Below are positions 17,350 to 26,481 of a stretch of 64,000 nucleotides of DNA, piece after piece. Both the position numbers and the translations under genes were made by a program. The stretch lies in the NCBI RefSeq assembly GCF_002099195.1, contig NZ_NBYX01000002.1:186001-250000 (forward strand), given 5' to 3'. The stretch's first letter is position 1. Each line of letters opens with the position of its first letter. The DNA comes from Burkholderia puraquae (GTDB lineage Bacteria > Pseudomonadota > Gammaproteobacteria > Burkholderiales > Burkholderiaceae). Below the pieces are notes generated by a model that saw only the letters and a program-made list of their open reading frames with translations, was not told where the DNA came from and searched no databases.

Positions 17350-19251
17350 TTACGCGTAAATCACGTCAGGATCGCGTCGCGCCGGGTCGTACAGCGCGTC
17401 GATCGTCGCCGCGCGATGCTTCTGCACGGCCGCCTGGTTCAGCGAGCCCTTGTCGGTCACTTCACCGAGATCGAGCGACGGCGGCGTGTCGACCAGGCGG
17501 ATCCGCGCGACGAACGTCGACCCGCCGCTCGCGTTCCGGTTCAGCGCGGCGAGCCACGCCGCGAACGCCGCGCGCACCGCCGGCGCGCGCAGCACGTCGG
17601 TCACGGACGCATCGGCCGGGAGCCCCGCCAGCGCACGGCAGGCATCGACGCGCGGGAACACCAGCAAGCCGATGTCGTCGCGATTGATTCCGGTGACGAC
17701 CACGTCCTGCACATACGGCGCGCCGCTCGACACCGCGTTCGCGCGCAACGGCCCGACGCTGACGAACGTGCCGCTGCTCAGCTTGAAATCCTCGGTCAGC
17801 CGCCCGTCGAACAGCAGCCCGAGTTCCGGCCGCTGCGGATCGGCAAAGACGCCCGCGTCGCCGCTTCGGTAATAGCCTTCTTCGTCGAATACGTCGCGCG
17901 GATCGACGTCCGCATGCCAGTAGCCACGCATCACGTTCGGCCCCTTGAAGCGCAGTTCGTGCTTGCCTCCGCACGGCACGAGCTTCGCGTCGCAGCCGGG
18001 CGCGGGCAGCCCGATATAGCCGGCGCGCATCAGCGGCCCGGTCGTGAACAGGCACGACGGCGACGCCTCCGTCATCCCGAGCCCGGCCATGATCCGGATG
18101 CGCTCGCCGCAATGCGCTTCGGTCACGCGGTCGAGCCGGTCCCACGCGGCCTGCGACAGCCCCGCGCCGCCGAAGAAATACAGCTTCACGCGCGAGAAGA
18201 ACGTCGCGCGCAACTCGGCATCGCGTTCGAGCGCGACGGTCAGCTCTTCCCAGCCCTTCGGCACGTTGAAGTAGATCGTCGGCGCGATCTCGCGCAGGTT
18301 GCGCACGGTTTCGTCGAAGCGGCCGGGCATCGGGCGGCCGTCGTCGATATACAGCGTGCCGCCGTTGTACAGCGCGATGCCGAGGTTGTGGCTTCCGCCG
18401 AACGTGTGATTCCACGGCAGCCAGTCGACCAGCACCGGCGGCTCGCGCGTGAGTTCCGGCATCGTCTGGCGCAGCATCTGCTGATTGCTGCACAGCATCC
18501 GGTGCGTGGTCGGCACGGCCTTCGGCAGCTTCGTCGAACCGGACGTGAACAGGATCTTCGCGAGATGGTCGGGGCCGACCGCCGCGTGGATCGCGTCGAT
18601 CGTGCGCGCAACGGTGGCGAGCAGGCGCGACAGCGGCGCGGCGCGACCCTCTGCGTCGACATCGGCATCGCGCGCGACGATCAGCGCCGCATCGGCCGGC
18701 AACGTCGCGTCGAGCGCACGCGCGAACGGCGCGCGCTCGGCGACGAACACCGCGCCCGGCCGCAGCACGCCGAGCGTATGACGCAGCTTGCCGTAGTCGG
18801 TGGACACCAGCGAATACGCGGGCGAGATCGGCGAGTACGGCACGCCGGCCAGCATCGCCGCGAACATCAGCTGCAGATGCTCGAGATCGTTGCCGGACAG
18901 CACCGCGAGCGGACGCTCGGCCGACAGCCCGAGATCGACGAGGCCCTGGCCGAGCGCACGCGCACGGTCGAGCATCTGCGCATAGGTGATCTCGATCCAG
19001 CGGCCGTCGTCGCCACGCTTCGCGGCCAGCACGCGATCGGGATGCGCTTGCGCGCCGCGCACGAGGCAGTCGGTCAGGCGCGCCGGGTAGTCGCCGAGCG
19101 GTTCGCGCGAACGCAGGTACCACGCGCCGTTTTCCGCGCGACGAATCTCGGCCGCGCCGACGGCGACGGCCGCTGCGCGATAGCGCACGCCGCTCGTGTC
19201 GTTCACCGGCCCGCTGGCGAGCGTCGCATCATTCATCGTCGGCTCGCTCAT
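17350..19251 (-). CDS. fcs: Feruloyl-CoA synthetase (hydroxycinnamate-CoA ligase)
   Basis: A 633-residue acyl-adenylating enzyme that activates ferulate, p-coumarate or caffeate to the CoA thioester. Seen: the P-loop [74 protein letters not shown], the hinge [19 protein letters not shown] and the C-terminal [21 protein letters not shown] and the hinge region are typical of the Burkholderia/Sphingomonas feruloyl-CoA synthase branch. Its ATG at 19251 overlaps the stop of the aldehyde dehydrogenase as ATGA, a coupled start. An alternative ATG lies at 19236. It is the third gene after ech and vdh. Confidence 0.9.
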   Translation of the reverse strand: MSEPTMNDATLASGPVNDTSGVRYRAAAVAVGAAEIRRAENGAWYLRSREPLGDYPARLTDCLVRGAQAHPDRVLAAKRGDDGRWIEITYAQMLDRARALGQGLVDLGLSAERPLAVLSGNDLEHLQLMFAAMLAGVPYSPISPAYSLVSTDYGKLRHTLGVLRPGAVFVAERAPFARALDATLPADAALIVARDADVDAEGRAAPLSRLLATVARTIDAIHAAVGPDHLAKILFTSGSTKLPKAVPTTHRMLCSNQQMLRQTMPELTREPPVLVDWLPWNHTFGGSHNLGIALYNGGTLYIDDGRPMPGRFDETVRNLREIAPTIYFNVPKGWEELTVALERDAELRATFFSRVKLYFFGGAGLSQAAWDRLDRVTEAHCGERIRIMAGLGMTEASPSCLFTTGPLMRAGYIGLPAPGCDAKLVPCGGKHELRFKGPNVMRGYWHADVDPRDVFDEEGYYRSGDAGVFADPQRPELGLLFDGRLTEDFKLSSGTFVSVGPLRANAVSSGAPYVQDVVVTGINRDDIGLLVFPRVDACRALAGLPADASVTDVLRAPAVRAAFAAWLAALNRNASGGSTFVARIRLVDTPPSLDLGEVTDKGSLNQAAVQKHRAATIDALYDPARRDPDVIYA

Positions 19252-20696
19252 ATGGGATAGTGGCGCGGCGCGGTCTGCACGGTGATCCAGCGCAGCTCGG
19301 TGAATTCGGCGATCGACGCGCGGCTGCCGAAGCGGCCGTAGCCGCTCGCCTTCGTGCCGCCGAACGGCATCTGCGCTTCGTCGTGCACGGTCGGGCCGTT
19401 GATGTGGCAGATCCCCGATTCGATCCGTCGCGCGACCGCCATCGCGCGCGCGATGTCGCGGCTGAACACACTCGCCGACAAGCCGAACTCGCTGTCGTTC
19501 GCGAGCGCGACCGCTTCGTCGTCGCTGTCCGCGCGCAGGATCGTAACCACCGGCGCGAACGATTCCTCGCGATACAGGCGCATGTCGCGCGTCACGCCGT
19601 CGACGATCGCAGGCTGCATCGTGGCGCCTTCCACACGGCAGCCGAGCGGCAGTTGCGCGCCAAGCGCACGCGCATCCTCGACCAGCGACGCCGCGCGCGC
19701 GGCAGCCGACGCATCGACCATCGTGCCGAGCGGATGGCCGTCCAGCGGATCGCCGGCAACCAGCGTGCGCGCCTTCGCGACGAGCCGCTCGACGAGCGCA
19801 TCGGTGATCGGCCGCGCGGCGATCACGCGCTCCGTCGACATGCAGATCTGCCCCTGGTTGAAGAACGCGCCGAACGCGATCGCGTCGACGGCCGCATCGA
19901 GATCCGCATCGTCGAGCACCAGCACCGGCGCCTTCCCGCCGAGTTCGAGCAGCACGGGTTTCAGGTGCGCGGCCGCGTGGCGCGCGATGATGCGGCCGAC
20001 GTGCGTTGACCCGGTGAAGTTGATCCGCTTCACGTGCGGATGAGCGATCATCCGTTCGACGAGTTCGGGTGCATCGGCTGCCGCATGCGTGATCACGTTG
20101 ACCACGCCGGCGCCGAGCCCCGCTTCGTCCAGCACCGCGCCGATCAGCGCGTGCACGCCCGGGCACGCCTCGGACGCCTTCAGCACGACCGTATTGCCGC
20201 ACGCGAGCGGCATCGCCAGCGCCCGTGTGCCGAGGATCACCGGCGCGTTCCACGGCGCGATGCCGAGCACCACGCCGCACGGCACGCGCATCGCGAGCGC
20301 GAGATTGCCCGGTACGTCGGACGGAATCACGTCGCCGGCGATCTGCGTCGCCATCGACGCGGCCTCGCGCAGCATGTTTGCCGCGAGCGTCACGTTGAAG
20401 CCGAGCCAGCCGGGCGTCGCGCCGGTTTCGGCCACGCCGGTCTGCACGATCTCGTCAATGCGCGCGTCCATCAGGTCGGCCGCCTTCAGCAGCCGGCGCC
20501 GCCGCTCGGTCGGCGCGAGCGCCGCCCATGCGGGGAATGCGCGATGCGCGGCGTCGATCGCCGCGTCGGCGTCGGCAATGCCGGCCGCCGGCGCGCGCGA
20601 CGCGAGCGCGCCCGTCGCGGGGTTGAAGCGGTCGAAGGTGCGGCCGTCGCGGGCGTTGCACCACTCGCCGCCGATCAGCATCCGTCTGTCGGTCAT
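19248..20696 (-). CDS. vdh: Vanillin/benzaldehyde-type aldehyde dehydrogenase
   Basis: A 482-residue NAD(P)-dependent aldehyde dehydrogenase. Seen: GIAPWNAPVILG with N150, NTVVLKASE with K173, NFTGSTHVG, ELGGKAPVLVLDDADLDAA with the general base E251, FFNQGQICMSTER with the catalytic C285 and the C-terminal MPFGGTKASGYGRFG. AGGAG lies 5 bases before the start at 20696. The place between the hydratase-lyase and the CoA ligase identifies the likely substrate as vanillin or 4-hydroxybenzaldehyde, oxidised to vanillate or 4-hydroxybenzoate. The family is certain from sequence; the substrate is from context. Confidence 0.9.
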   Translation of the reverse strand: MTDRRMLIGGEWCNARDGRTFDRFNPATGALASRAPAAGIADADAAIDAAHRAFPAWAALAPTERRRRLLKAADLMDARIDEIVQTGVAETGATPGWLGFNVTLAANMLREAASMATQIAGDVIPSDVPGNLALAMRVPCGVVLGIAPWNAPVILGTRALAMPLACGNTVVLKASEACPGVHALIGAVLDEAGLGAGVVNVITHAAADAPELVERMIAHPHVKRINFTGSTHVGRIIARHAAAHLKPVLLELGGKAPVLVLDDADLDAAVDAIAFGAFFNQGQICMSTERVIAARPITDALVERLVAKARTLVAGDPLDGHPLGTMVDASAAARAASLVEDARALGAQLPLGCRVEGATMQPAIVDGVTRDMRLYREESFAPVVTILRADSDDEAVALANDSEFGLSASVFSRDIARAMAVARRIESGICHINGPTVHDEAQMPFGGTKASGYGRFGSRASIAEFTELRWITVQTAPRHYPI

Positions 20697-20767
20697 GTCG
20701 TCTCCTGCCTTGCCTGTCTCTTGCGATTACGCCGGCGGTGATGCCGGCGGCTGCGTCCGCGCTTGTA

Positions 20768-21598
20768 TCAGCGCTTGTATGCCTGCAGGCCCGGCTTGAT
20801 CGTCTTGTCGTCGAGGAACTGCTTCAGCCCCTGCTCGCGGCCGCGCTCCGGGTCACGCAGCTGCGCCTGGTCGAGCTTCGCATACAGGTAATCCTCGCAC
20901 TGTTCCCACGTGAGCTCGCGCGAACGCTTGAAGCCATGTTTCGCCGCGCGCAGCACGACCGGGTTCTTGTCCATCAGACGCGCGGCGAGCGCGATCGTCG
21001 CGTCGCGCAGGCCGGCGAGCGGCACGCTGCTGTTCACGAGGCCCATCTCGGCCGCTTCCGCGCCAGTGAACGTGTCGCCGGTCATGATGTAGTGCAGCGC
21101 GCGGCGGTGCCCGACCGTGTCGGCCATCGCCTTGCTGACGAGGTTGCCCGGCGGGATGCCCCAGTTGATCTCCGACAGCCCGAACACCGCGTCGTCCGCC
21201 GCGATCGCGAGGTCGCATGCAACCAGCGGCGAGAACCCGCCGCCGAAGCACCAGCCGTTCACCATCGCGATCGTCGGCTTGTTGTACATCCGCAGGCGGC
21301 GCCACTGCCATTCGGACGCGTCGCGCCGCACCTTTTCCTGCAGCGCGTCGGAGCCGCCGTCGATCTCGCGGAAATATTCCTTCAGATCCATGCCGGCCGT
21401 CCACGCGGCGCCCGCGCCGGTCAGCACCAGCACCTTCGCCTCGTCGTCGAACTCGACCGCGTCGAGGACTTCCAGCATCTCCCGGTTCAGCGTCGGGCTC
21501 ATTGCGTTGCGCTTCTCGGGGCGATTCAACGTCACCCACGCGATGCCGGCCTCCACTTTCACTTCAACGGTCTGCCAGCGGTTGTCGTACTTGCTCAT
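20768..21598 (-). CDS. ech: p-Hydroxycinnamoyl-CoA hydratase/lyase
   Basis: A 276-residue crotonase-fold enzyme that hydrates feruloyl- or coumaroyl-CoA and splits it to vanillin or 4-hydroxybenzaldehyde plus acetyl-CoA. The length equals that of the studied Pseudomonas enzyme, and the residues known to matter there fall at the same numbers: Y75 (DLKEYF), E143 (GLSEINWG) and Y239 (DYLYAKL). The start at 21598 follows AGGA. It is the first gene of the ech-vdh-fcs operon. An extended palindrome at 21667-21687 lies in its promoter, between a TTGCAA and a TATTAA element read on the minus strand. Substrate range (ferulate, coumarate, caffeate) cannot be told apart. Confidence 0.95.
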   Translation of the reverse strand: MSKYDNRWQTVEVKVEAGIAWVTLNRPEKRNAMSPTLNREMLEVLDAVEFDDEAKVLVLTGAGAAWTAGMDLKEYFREIDGGSDALQEKVRRDASEWQWRRLRMYNKPTIAMVNGWCFGGGFSPLVACDLAIAADDAVFGLSEINWGIPPGNLVSKAMADTVGHRRALHYIMTGDTFTGAEAAEMGLVNSSVPLAGLRDATIALAARLMDKNPVVLRAAKHGFKRSRELTWEQCEDYLYAKLDQAQLRDPERGREQGLKQFLDDKTIKPGLQAYKR

Positions 21599-21666
21599 GT
21601 CTGTTCCTGTCGTTCGTTTCCAGTGCGATTCGGTGCGCAGCCGTCCTGCTGCGGACGACCTCATTT

Positions 21667-21687
21667 AATATCAGGCTACCTGATATT
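21667..21687. promoter_or_regulatory. Operator, extended ATCAGG-N3-CCTGAT palindrome, in the ech promoter
   Basis: Two perfect 9-base arms (21667-21675, 21679-21687) around a CTA centre. On the minus strand it overlaps the spacer and flanks of TTGCAA / TATTAA, about 15 bases apart, so binding would block RNA polymerase. The core is shared with 17250-17264. Hydroxycinnamoyl-CoA-responsive MarR repressors act from such sites in other bacteria. Confidence 0.8.
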
Positions 21688-21833
21688 GCAAGCGGCACGA
21701 GCGCCGGTGTAAACCCGGATCGGAACGCGGAGAAAGCGGCGGGGAAATCAGGGAGCAGCCGGGCGGCCGTCGATGGCGCGGACGAAGCGAACGCGGGCCG
21801 GGCGGGCCCGCGTCGTGAAAATCGGGGAAGCGG

Positions 21834-22337
21834 TCAGCCGCGCAGGTTGCGCGAGAACAGTTCGAGCGCGCGCTGTACGTGCGCGGCGTCGTCGGCCGAG
21901 ATGTCGCCGAGCATGCGGGCCTCGAGCGGGCGCAGCACGGCTTCGCATTCGCGCAGCATCGCCGCGCCGGCGCCGGTCAGCGTCAGCAGGATGATGCGGC
22001 CGTGGGAAGGGTCGGCTTCGCGCGTGACGAAGCCCCGGGCGGCCATCACGCTCATCACCTCGTTCGCCGATTGCGGCGTGATCCATGAGCGCTCGGCCAG
22101 TTGCGCGTTCGACGATGCGCCGCGCGCCTCGAGCACCGACAGCGCCGTGTATTGCGCGAGCGTGATGCCGAGCGGTGCGAGCGCGTCGGTCATGTGGCGG
22201 CGCAGCAACCGGTCGAGGCCGCCGATCACGTAGGTCAGGCGCTGCTGCACGCGCGCCTTCGGCTTGTCGCCCGCGGCGCGGGCGGCGTTCTTCGCGGCGG
22301 GTTTCGAACGGACGGGCTTGGTCGGGGTGGAACTCAT
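21834..22337 (-). CDS. MarR-family regulator of hydroxycinnamate genes
   Basis: A 167-residue MarR-type regulator. A 28-residue basic, Ala/Lys-rich N-terminal tail precedes the winged helix (LTYVIGGLDRLLRRHM, LGITLAQYTALSVLEARGASSNAQLAERSWITPQSANEVMSVMAARG, wing READPSHGRIILLTLT, about residues 33-135) and a dimerisation helix. It lies 235 bases upstream of ech on the same strand, with the large palindrome between. By analogy with HcaR/CouR/FerR-type regulators it should repress ech-vdh-fcs and the transporter operon and be released by a hydroxycinnamoyl-CoA. This is inference from position and operators. Confidence 0.9.
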   Translation of the reverse strand: MSSTPTKPVRSKPAAKNAARAAGDKPKARVQQRLTYVIGGLDRLLRRHMTDALAPLGITLAQYTALSVLEARGASSNAQLAERSWITPQSANEVMSVMAARGFVTREADPSHGRIILLTLTGAGAAMLRECEAVLRPLEARMLGDISADDAAHVQRALELFSRNLRG

Positions 22338-22674
22338 GGCGCGTGCTGGATGGAATTGCGGGCCATCTTACCAGCAGGTCGGCGGGCGAACGCATAGTCG
22401 CGACATCACTCTCAGCGTGCCTCCATGTTCTCGCGTGCCTCGTATAAGTACGAAATTATCGATCGGCACACTAATTAAATTACCAAAAACAATCGATTCT
22501 CATCTTGATAATGGTTCGTCACTTCGCGATGGGGTAAAAGAACGAATTCACTCCAATCCTCACTGGGTGGAGTGACTGCGATACTGAAACCAACAAGAGA
22601 TAACATGAGACGAGGGTTTTGTTAATTACCAAATATTCCAAAACAGATAATTAATCCATTAGTGAAACATAATT
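22338..22674. other. Low-GC intergenic region before the DUF6402-like gene
   Basis: 337 bases in which composition drops sharply from GC-rich to AT-rich at about 22440. No gene is supported. AATTACCAAA occurs twice (near 22475 and 22624). A hairpin with arms CACTCCA and TGGAGTG lies at 22549-22574 (12-base loop). The left boundary of an acquired segment probably lies here; no direct-repeat target or tRNA edge was found. Confidence 0.45.
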
Positions 22675-23901
22675 ATGGCTGATGTAAAAAAGATTCCTTA
22701 CTATAGACCGCAAAAAGGGTTGCTAGGGCCAGAGTTGAAGAAGTACGAGGGCGCACAAGGATGCATCCCGCTTGAGACTCAAAAAACTGTATCAATCGAT
22801 AAACTAGCTCCAGGCGAAAAACCGCCGCCATCCCCTCCACTACCACCAAAGCCGGTAGCGGAGCCGCCCAAAACCCGGAAGCAAGCAGAAGCACCGCAGC
22901 CGAAGCAACAGCCAAAGACCGAAGACCCACCAAAGCAAGACGAGGCCGAAGTTTGCGAGAATCCCCCACCCTTTGATTTGCAAGATGTAACTATTGCGAT
23001 GGATAACTTGGGTTGGAGAGTCTCAGCCAAACTCGCCCGCATTTGGTTTGCGAGTTCCGAGCATATTTATAATGACAATGCCAAGTCAATTCAACCGGTA
23101 GACGGCGATAGCGTAACTCTTGGCTGGACGTTGAAATTTGGAAGTGTTCGCAGGAAATATGAAAAGCTTCTTGCCGAGGATATTTATCGAGACGCGGCCA
23201 TAGTCGAAGCAAGAACAAAAATTCTTGCAAAAATCAACAAAATGTTCTCAGAAGACCGAAGAGCAAATCTCAATATCAATACGACTAAATTTTTGTCCGA
23301 TATTCGTCATTTTCATATCGATTGGCAATTTCAGCTTGCTTCGATCAGCAATTGGGACACGCTCGAAAATCTCGCGCCAACCGACCTCACGGGAGCCTTG
23401 GCGAATTTTAATATATACGCAGCCATAGGCAATCTTGAGATCATTGGTGAAAAATATTTTAGATACGAGAAAACGAGCAATTTTTATTGTCTAAACGCCA
23501 TCGGGAAAATTACGCATGTGTACGTTTACGTCAAAGATAACTACTCATTTAATGGGATTCAATATTTGGGGCATTGGAATAAGCGTGGCGTGATCATCGC
23601 GCCGGGACCTGTGATAAGCGGATCGGCGTCTAGTTCGCCAAAGCGTGATACTGATGTGGATATCTGGGTAAAAAGCATCAACAAGCCTGTGGACACGAGA
23701 AAAAGCCTTTTCGGGAAGTTCAAAGAGCCTGACGTGTTCTATCCGGTCTACAACTCGGACTACCGTCGATGGCGCGCCAAGCATCATAGGGGCGGAGACT
23801 TTATGATATATTCGAAACCCGTCTACCTGAAGCTGAAGAAGCCTGTTGAAATAAAACTTGGTGAAATATGCAGATTAGCCCCCCCCGAATCACTGGGCTA
23901 G
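22675..23901 (+). CDS. DUF6402-like protein, possible secreted effector
   Basis: A 408-residue protein with codon use and GC content far below its neighbours. It starts with a hydrophilic region, then a proline-rich linker at about residues 48-90 (PPPSPPLPPKPVAEPP, KQAEAPQPKQQPK), then a long globular part containing AMDNLGWRVSAKLARIWFAS, HFHIDWQFQLA, TGALANFNIYAAIG, YLGHWNKRGVII and, near the end, FYPVYNSDYRRWRAKHHRGGDFMIYS. From memory this pattern fits the DUF6402 family, common in Burkholderia and Pseudomonas and often near type VI secretion parts. There is no signal peptide. The following gene overlaps it by 34 bases and encodes a small membrane protein, a layout usual for effector-immunity pairs. 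Toxic function is only a hypothesis. Confidence 0.75.
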   Translation: MADVKKIPYYRPQKGLLGPELKKYEGAQGCIPLETQKTVSIDKLAPGEKPPPSPPLPPKPVAEPPKTRKQAEAPQPKQQPKTEDPPKQDEAEVCENPPPFDLQDVTIAMDNLGWRVSAKLARIWFASSEHIYNDNAKSIQPVDGDSVTLGWTLKFGSVRRKYEKLLAEDIYRDAAIVEARTKILAKINKMFSEDRRANLNINTTKFLSDIRHFHIDWQFQLASISNWDTLENLAPTDLTGALANFNIYAAIGNLEIIGEKYFRYEKTSNFYCLNAIGKITHVYVYVKDNYSFNGIQYLGHWNKRGVIIAPGPVISGSASSSPKRDTDVDIWVKSINKPVDTRKSLFGKFKEPDVFYPVYNSDYRRWRAKHHRGGDFMIYSKPVYLKLKKPVEIKLGEICRLAPPESLG

Positions 23902-24272
23902 CCATTCTTGTGTTTTTGCTGGTTGGCTTTTCCATTCACATGACCAGACCAAATTATGGTCGGTGTGATTTTTTTGAAAAAGAACTGAATGGGGGAAAGA
24001 AAGAATTTGGAGGTGCGGAATATTACGCAAAGTTGTGTGGCACGAATATTCGAAATGGACATGAAGTGAGACTTCAGCTTTTTGACGGGACTGGAGAATT
24101 GCGCGCTCAACGCTATTTTTCATATTACGTAAATTCGTCAACTGAGCGAGAACTGGTAGATGGTGTCGGCGGAATCGTATATTACGATAACTCGAGCAGT
24201 GATGTGATGCAGTTGCTTGCGATTCCGCCTACCAAATGGGATTGGATTCGCGCCCGACTACCTTTATTTTAA
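23868..24272 (+). CDS. Small membrane-anchored protein, possible immunity protein
   Basis: A 134-residue protein with one N-terminal membrane segment (about residues 9-25, GLAILVFLLVGFSIH) and a hydrophilic rest, expected to face the periplasm. Two cysteines (in YGRCDFF and YAKLCGTN) could form a disulfide. Its ATG at 23868 overlaps the end of the DUF6402-like gene in another frame and follows GGTGA, so the two are translated together. The low GC matches the upstream gene. No family is recognised. A hairpin terminator follows 24 bases after the stop. It could be a cognate immunity protein; that is inferred from gene order alone. Confidence 0.75.
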   Translation: MQISPPRITGLAILVFLLVGFSIHMTRPNYGRCDFFEKELNGGKKEFGGAEYYAKLCGTNIRNGHEVRLQLFDGTGELRAQRYFSYYVNSSTERELVDGVGGIVYYDNSSSDVMQLLAIPPTKWDWIRARLPLF

Positions 24273-24295
24273 TTGTGGTGATTATGAGCAAAAGA

Positions 24296-24328
24296 AAAGC
24301 CCCCGAACCTTCACAAGCCGGGGGCTTT
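24296..24328. terminator. Strong bidirectional intrinsic terminator
   Basis: AAAGCCCCCG (24296-24305) pairs perfectly with CGGGGGCTTT (24319-24328) around a 13-base loop, with short A and T tracts outside. It ends the low-GC gene pair on the plus strand and can also serve the minus-strand lactonase operon, which stops at 24473. Confidence 0.9.
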
Positions 24329-24472
24329 CGTTGTTCTGTACCATTTCGGGTTGTGCTGCTGCTTCGCCCACGGAGGTAGCCACGTCTACAGCTCCCGTAC
24401 GAACGGATGACCTTGCGTCACGTCGGCGTTACCCATTCCGCGATCACGTTTTTCGCGCGGCATGCCTGCCGT

Positions 24473-25384
24473 TCACACCCGCCATTCATCCAGTACGTGC
24501 CCCGCAAACCGCGCAGTCGGCAATCCCGCATACCGCGTCTGCGCGACGAACACGCCGCCTGCATCGGCATCGCTCGCCAGCGCGTCGTCGCTCAAGCCAA
24601 CGCGCGCGCTCGTCACGTACAGACGGCCGCGGCCATCGAGCGCCGCGCAGCTCGGCTGCGTGGTCGGCACCGCGATGCGTTCCGTCTCGACACCGTCCGC
24701 CGCGTAGCGCACCACCCGCCGGCCGCCCCACTGCGCGTTCCACAGGCCGCCGTCGCGGTCCATCGTCGAGCCGTCCGGGTCGCCGTCCGCATCGGTCAGC
24801 CGCGCGAACGGCCGCACGCCGGCCACACCGGCGCGGCTGTAGTCGCACACGAGGATTTCTCGCACGAGCGAGTCGCAGAAGTACATCTTCGAGCCGTCCG
24901 GCGAGAACGCGATGCTGTTCGCGATCGCCGCCGCCGGCAACGCGAGCCGCTCCAGCGTGAGGTCGGCATTGAGCCGGTAAAACCCGCCAACCGCTTGCGG
25001 CGGCTCGCTACCCTCGTCCTTCATCCCGAACACGAACGCGCCGGACGGATCGCAACGCCCGTCGTTCAGCCGCGTCGGTAGATCGGGCTCGACGTCGACG
25101 ATCCGCGTGAACGCGCCGCTGCGCAGGTCGAAGAACGCGAGATGCGTCGCGAGCCCGACGAGCAGCACGTCCGGATCGTGCGTCAGTGCGAAACACGCCA
25201 GCCGTTCGGGCATCGGCCAGTGCGCGAGGTCCGAACCGTCCGCGCGGCAGCGCCACAGTTGCGCGCCTTCGATATCCACCCAGTACAGCGCGTGCGTCTT
25301 GTCGCACCACGTCGCGCCTTCGCCGAGCGTGTTGCGGGTGTCCGCCAGCAGCGTCGCCGACGCGGCCGGATCAATCTGTTGCAT
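24473..25384 (-). CDS. SMP-30/gluconolactonase-family lactonase (probable L-arabinonolactonase)
   Basis: A 303-residue six-bladed beta-propeller of the SMP-30/LRE family, which opens sugar lactones. The start at 25384 has GGGAG upstream; the longer frame from 25408 does not. Seen: LGEGATWCDKTHALYWVDIEG with the metal-binding Glu, RLNDGRCDPSGAFVFGMKDEG, ANSIAFSPDGSKMYFCDS with the metal Asn, DGSTMDRDGGLWNAQWGG with the catalytic Asp, and the final blade. It is the last gene of the arabinose operon, 45 bases after the permease. Context makes L-arabinono-gamma-lactone the likely substrate, giving L-arabonate. Confidence 0.88.
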   Translation of the reverse strand: MQQIDPAASATLLADTRNTLGEGATWCDKTHALYWVDIEGAQLWRCRADGSDLAHWPMPERLACFALTHDPDVLLVGLATHLAFFDLRSGAFTRIVDVEPDLPTRLNDGRCDPSGAFVFGMKDEGSEPPQAVGGFYRLNADLTLERLALPAAAIANSIAFSPDGSKMYFCDSLVREILVCDYSRAGVAGVRPFARLTDADGDPDGSTMDRDGGLWNAQWGGRRVVRYAADGVETERIAVPTTQPSCAALDGRGRLYVTSARVGLSDDALASDADAGGVFVAQTRYAGLPTARFAGHVLDEWRV

Positions 25385-25429
25385 TCCGTCTCCCGATATT
25401 TGTCGCATTCGCAGGCAGCCGCGCTTGCG

Positions 25430-26449
25430 TCAGATCTTCATCGCGCGCCGCTGGTTGCGACGATACTGGTCGAACAGCACCGCGAGCAACAGAATTCCGC
25501 CGCGTATCAGATATTGGTAAAAGGTCGGCACGTTCAGGAGGCTCATCGCATCCTGCACGGAGCCCATGATCAGCACGCCGACCAGCACGCCCGAGATCGT
25601 CGCGACGCCGCCCGTCAGCGACACGCCGCCGAGCACGCACGCGGAGATCACGCCGAGTTCAAGCCCGACCGACGTCTTCGGATCGCCGAGGCTCATCCGC
25701 GACGCGAGCATCACGCCGGCGAAGCCCGTCACGAGCCCCTGCAGCACGAACACGGTGATCTTGATGCGCATCACCGGCAGCCCCGCGAGCAGCGCGGCCT
25801 CGCCGTTGCCGCCCACCGCGAGCACGTTCTTGCCGAACACCGTCTTGCGCAGCAGGAAGCCGAACACGACGAAGCCGACGATGTTGCTCCAGATCGGATA
25901 CGAGATGCCGAGGAACGACCCGCCGCCGAGATCGAAGAAGCGCTCTTCCGAGATCATCACCGCGTCGCCGTTCGACGTGATGAAGGCGAGCCCGCGCACG
26001 ACTTCCATCATCGCGAGCGTGACGATCAGCGAGTTGATCCGCCAGCGCGCGATCAGCACGCCATTGACGAGCCCGACCGCGCCGCCCGCGAGCACGCCGC
26101 CCGCGATACCGAGCACGACGCTGTGCGTCGCGGTGATCAGCGTCGACGCGACGACGCCCGAAAACGCGACGATCGACGCGACCGACAGGTCGACCTCGCC
26201 GAGCGCGAGCACGAACATCATCGTCACCGCGATCGAGCCGATCAGCGTGACCGACAGCAGCAGGCCCTGGATGTTGCGCGGCGTGAGGAAGTCCGGCACG
26301 GTCAGCGACAGCGTCGCGAACAGCACGAGAAACACCATCACGATGCCGGAGCGGTTGATCAGCTGCCACATGCCGCCACGCGCCCGCACGGGCACGGCGG
26401 CGGCATCGGGGGACGGGGAAGTGCGTTGGGGTTGCATTGCCTGGCTCAT
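25430..26449 (-). CDS. araH: Sugar ABC transporter permease (AraH/XylH/RbsC family)
   Basis: A 339-residue inner-membrane permease of the pentose/ribose CUT2 class with about 8-10 membrane segments. Seen: FLVLFATLSLTVPDFLTPRNIQGLLLS, the signature GEVDLSVASIVAFSGVVAS, TLAMMEVVRGLAF, GGNGEAALLAGLPV and SACVLGGVSLTGGVATISGVLVGVLIMG. The last two are hallmarks of the family. The start at 26449 (MSQAMQPQ) is 32 bases after the ATPase stop. Together with the upstream ATPase and binding protein it forms a complete importer; L-arabinose is inferred from the enzyme genes, and related sugars such as D-galactose or D-fucose may also be carried. Confidence 0.9.
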   Translation of the reverse strand: MSQAMQPQRTSPSPDAAAVPVRARGGMWQLINRSGIVMVFLVLFATLSLTVPDFLTPRNIQGLLLSVTLIGSIAVTMMFVLALGEVDLSVASIVAFSGVVASTLITATHSVVLGIAGGVLAGGAVGLVNGVLIARWRINSLIVTLAMMEVVRGLAFITSNGDAVMISEERFFDLGGGSFLGISYPIWSNIVGFVVFGFLLRKTVFGKNVLAVGGNGEAALLAGLPVMRIKITVFVLQGLVTGFAGVMLASRMSLGDPKTSVGLELGVISACVLGGVSLTGGVATISGVLVGVLIMGSVQDAMSLLNVPTFYQYLIRGGILLLAVLFDQYRRNQRRAMKI

Positions 26450-26481
26450 TTCGTTTGCATCCGGTTGATCGTTGCGGGGCG

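Noticed and set aside
22264-22575. 103-codon plus-strand frame across the MarR start and the low-GC border
   Set aside because: It begins inside the MarR gene on the opposite strand and spans the composition break; no ribosome site or fold-like pattern.
24296-24328. Possible riboswitch or attachment site at the end of the low-GC pair
   Set aside because: A simple perfect G/C stem with A/T flanks; it is a terminator and no direct repeat was found at the left border.
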